Below, piece after piece: positions 5,289 to 5,537 of a DNA stretch of 5,537 bases. The position numbers were made by a program, and so were the translations under genes. Source of the DNA: Cyclobacteriaceae bacterium (GTDB taxonomy: Bacteria > Bacteroidota > Bacteroidia > Cytophagales > Cyclobacteriaceae); assembly GCA_030637245.1 (NCBI GenBank), contig DAOVVI010000154.1:1-5537 (forward strand). The letters are read 5' to 3'. Position 1 is the stretch's first letter. Each line of letters opens with the position of its first letter. Under the pieces are notes generated by a model, which saw nothing but the letters and a program-made list of their open reading frames with translations, was not told the DNA's origin and made no database searches.

Positions 5289-5319
5289 CAAATATATAGT
5301 CTAAATTAATAAATAAAAA
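5289..5319 (-). promoter_or_regulatory. Bacteroidota-type promoter for the 41-residue peptide gene
   Basis: On the minus strand TATATTTG (5296-5289) matches the -7 consensus TAnnTTTG perfectly. The -33 position, 19 nt upstream, reads TTTT instead of TTTG. Transcription would start near 5283, giving a leader of roughly 27 nt that includes the Shine-Dalgarno sequence. Confidence 0.5.
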
Positions 5320-5352
5320 AGTTGATGTAATGTTTTGAATAAGTCTAATCTA

Positions 5353-5365
5353 AAGGGAATCCCTT
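5353..5365 (-). terminator. Possible hairpin at the end of the right-edge minus-strand gene
   Basis: On the minus strand AAGGG (5365-5361) pairs with CCCTT (5357-5353) around ATT, overlapping the stop codon at 5366-5364. No clear T-run follows, so termination here is uncertain. Confidence 0.25.
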
Positions 5366-5537
5366 AGGGCAATAAAAGATTGCAGCCCCTCAAATCAGAA
5401 TTATCCAATCTTCCTATTACCTTAAAACCATCTCTAACCAGTAAGCCCATATCTTCAGTTTCAATAAAAGCACATGAATGGATATTTGCCATATCTATCA
5501 CTTTGATGACGCCGGTTTGTCCTTTTTTAGCATAGCT
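5364..5537 (-). CDS. C-terminal fragment of an unrecognised protein; 5' end outside the window
   Basis: The minus strand is open from the right edge to a TAA at 5366-5364, giving the last 57 residues. The fragment reads like a folded, soluble protein: a strand (TGVIKVIDM), then ANIHSCAFIETEDMGLLV, RDGFKVIGRLDNSD and a hydrophobic end (GCNLLLP). There is no stop codon in 57 codons and the composition is protein-like. No family comes to mind, so I assign no function. It has the same direction as the 41-residue peptide gene, with a 107-nt gap holding the latter's promoter. Confidence 0.62.
   Translation of the reverse strand, partial: SYAKKGQTGVIKVIDMANIHSCAFIETEDMGLLVRDGFKVIGRLDNSDLRGCNLLLP

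Noticed and set aside
5089..5304. 71-codon plus-strand frame
   Set aside because: It overlaps the end of the regulator in another frame and lies opposite the better-supported 41-codon minus-strand gene, which has a signal peptide, Shine-Dalgarno sequence and promoter.

Overview
The window looks like chromosomal DNA of a Bacteroidota bacterium, most likely of the Cytophagales type. The cues are an AT-rich composition, almost no Shine-Dalgarno sequences before the genes, promoter-like sites of the Bacteroidota form TAnnTTTG, and gene families typical of that phylum (HD-linked PycTM/DUF5706, DUF2279, DUF2027 plus Smr). The taxon is inferred from memory of families, not from a search.

Layout, left to right. 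(1) Positions 3-626 hold the C-terminal part of a membrane protein of the Pycsar-effector family (PycTM/DUF5706); its N-terminus, usually an HD phosphohydrolase domain, lies outside the window. (2) A 340-nt gap follows with a hairpin and no convincing gene. (3) A two-gene operon encodes an exported DUF2279 protein (967-1866) and, 3 nt later, a DUF2027-Smr protein (1870-2814). A perfect -7 box just before the DUF2279 ATG hints at a leaderless mRNA. (4) A small acidic soluble protein of unknown function (2927-3331) has its own likely promoter. (5) The RNase P RNA gene rnpB lies at about 3567-3962, closed by a 17-bp terminal helix. (6) Only about 15 nt after it starts an NtrC-type response regulator (3978-5129) with receiver and AAA+ domains, a GSFTSA loop instead of GAFTGA and no C-terminal DNA-binding domain. 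(7) On the minus strand, ending 1 nt from the regulator's stop codon, is a 41-codon gene for a small exported, lipoprotein-like peptide (5131-5256). (8) At the right edge is the C-terminal end of another minus-strand gene that I do not recognise (5364-5537).

The genes do not form one obvious pathway. Most are housekeeping or conserved-hypothetical genes. The most unusual items are rnpB, in which five separate hairpins are built from nearly the same CCCGA/TCGGG palindrome; the tight rnpB-regulator junction; the regulator that keeps its ATPase motifs but lacks both the standard sigma-54 contact loop and a DNA-binding domain; and the orphan PycTM protein with no nucleotide cyclase visible nearby.
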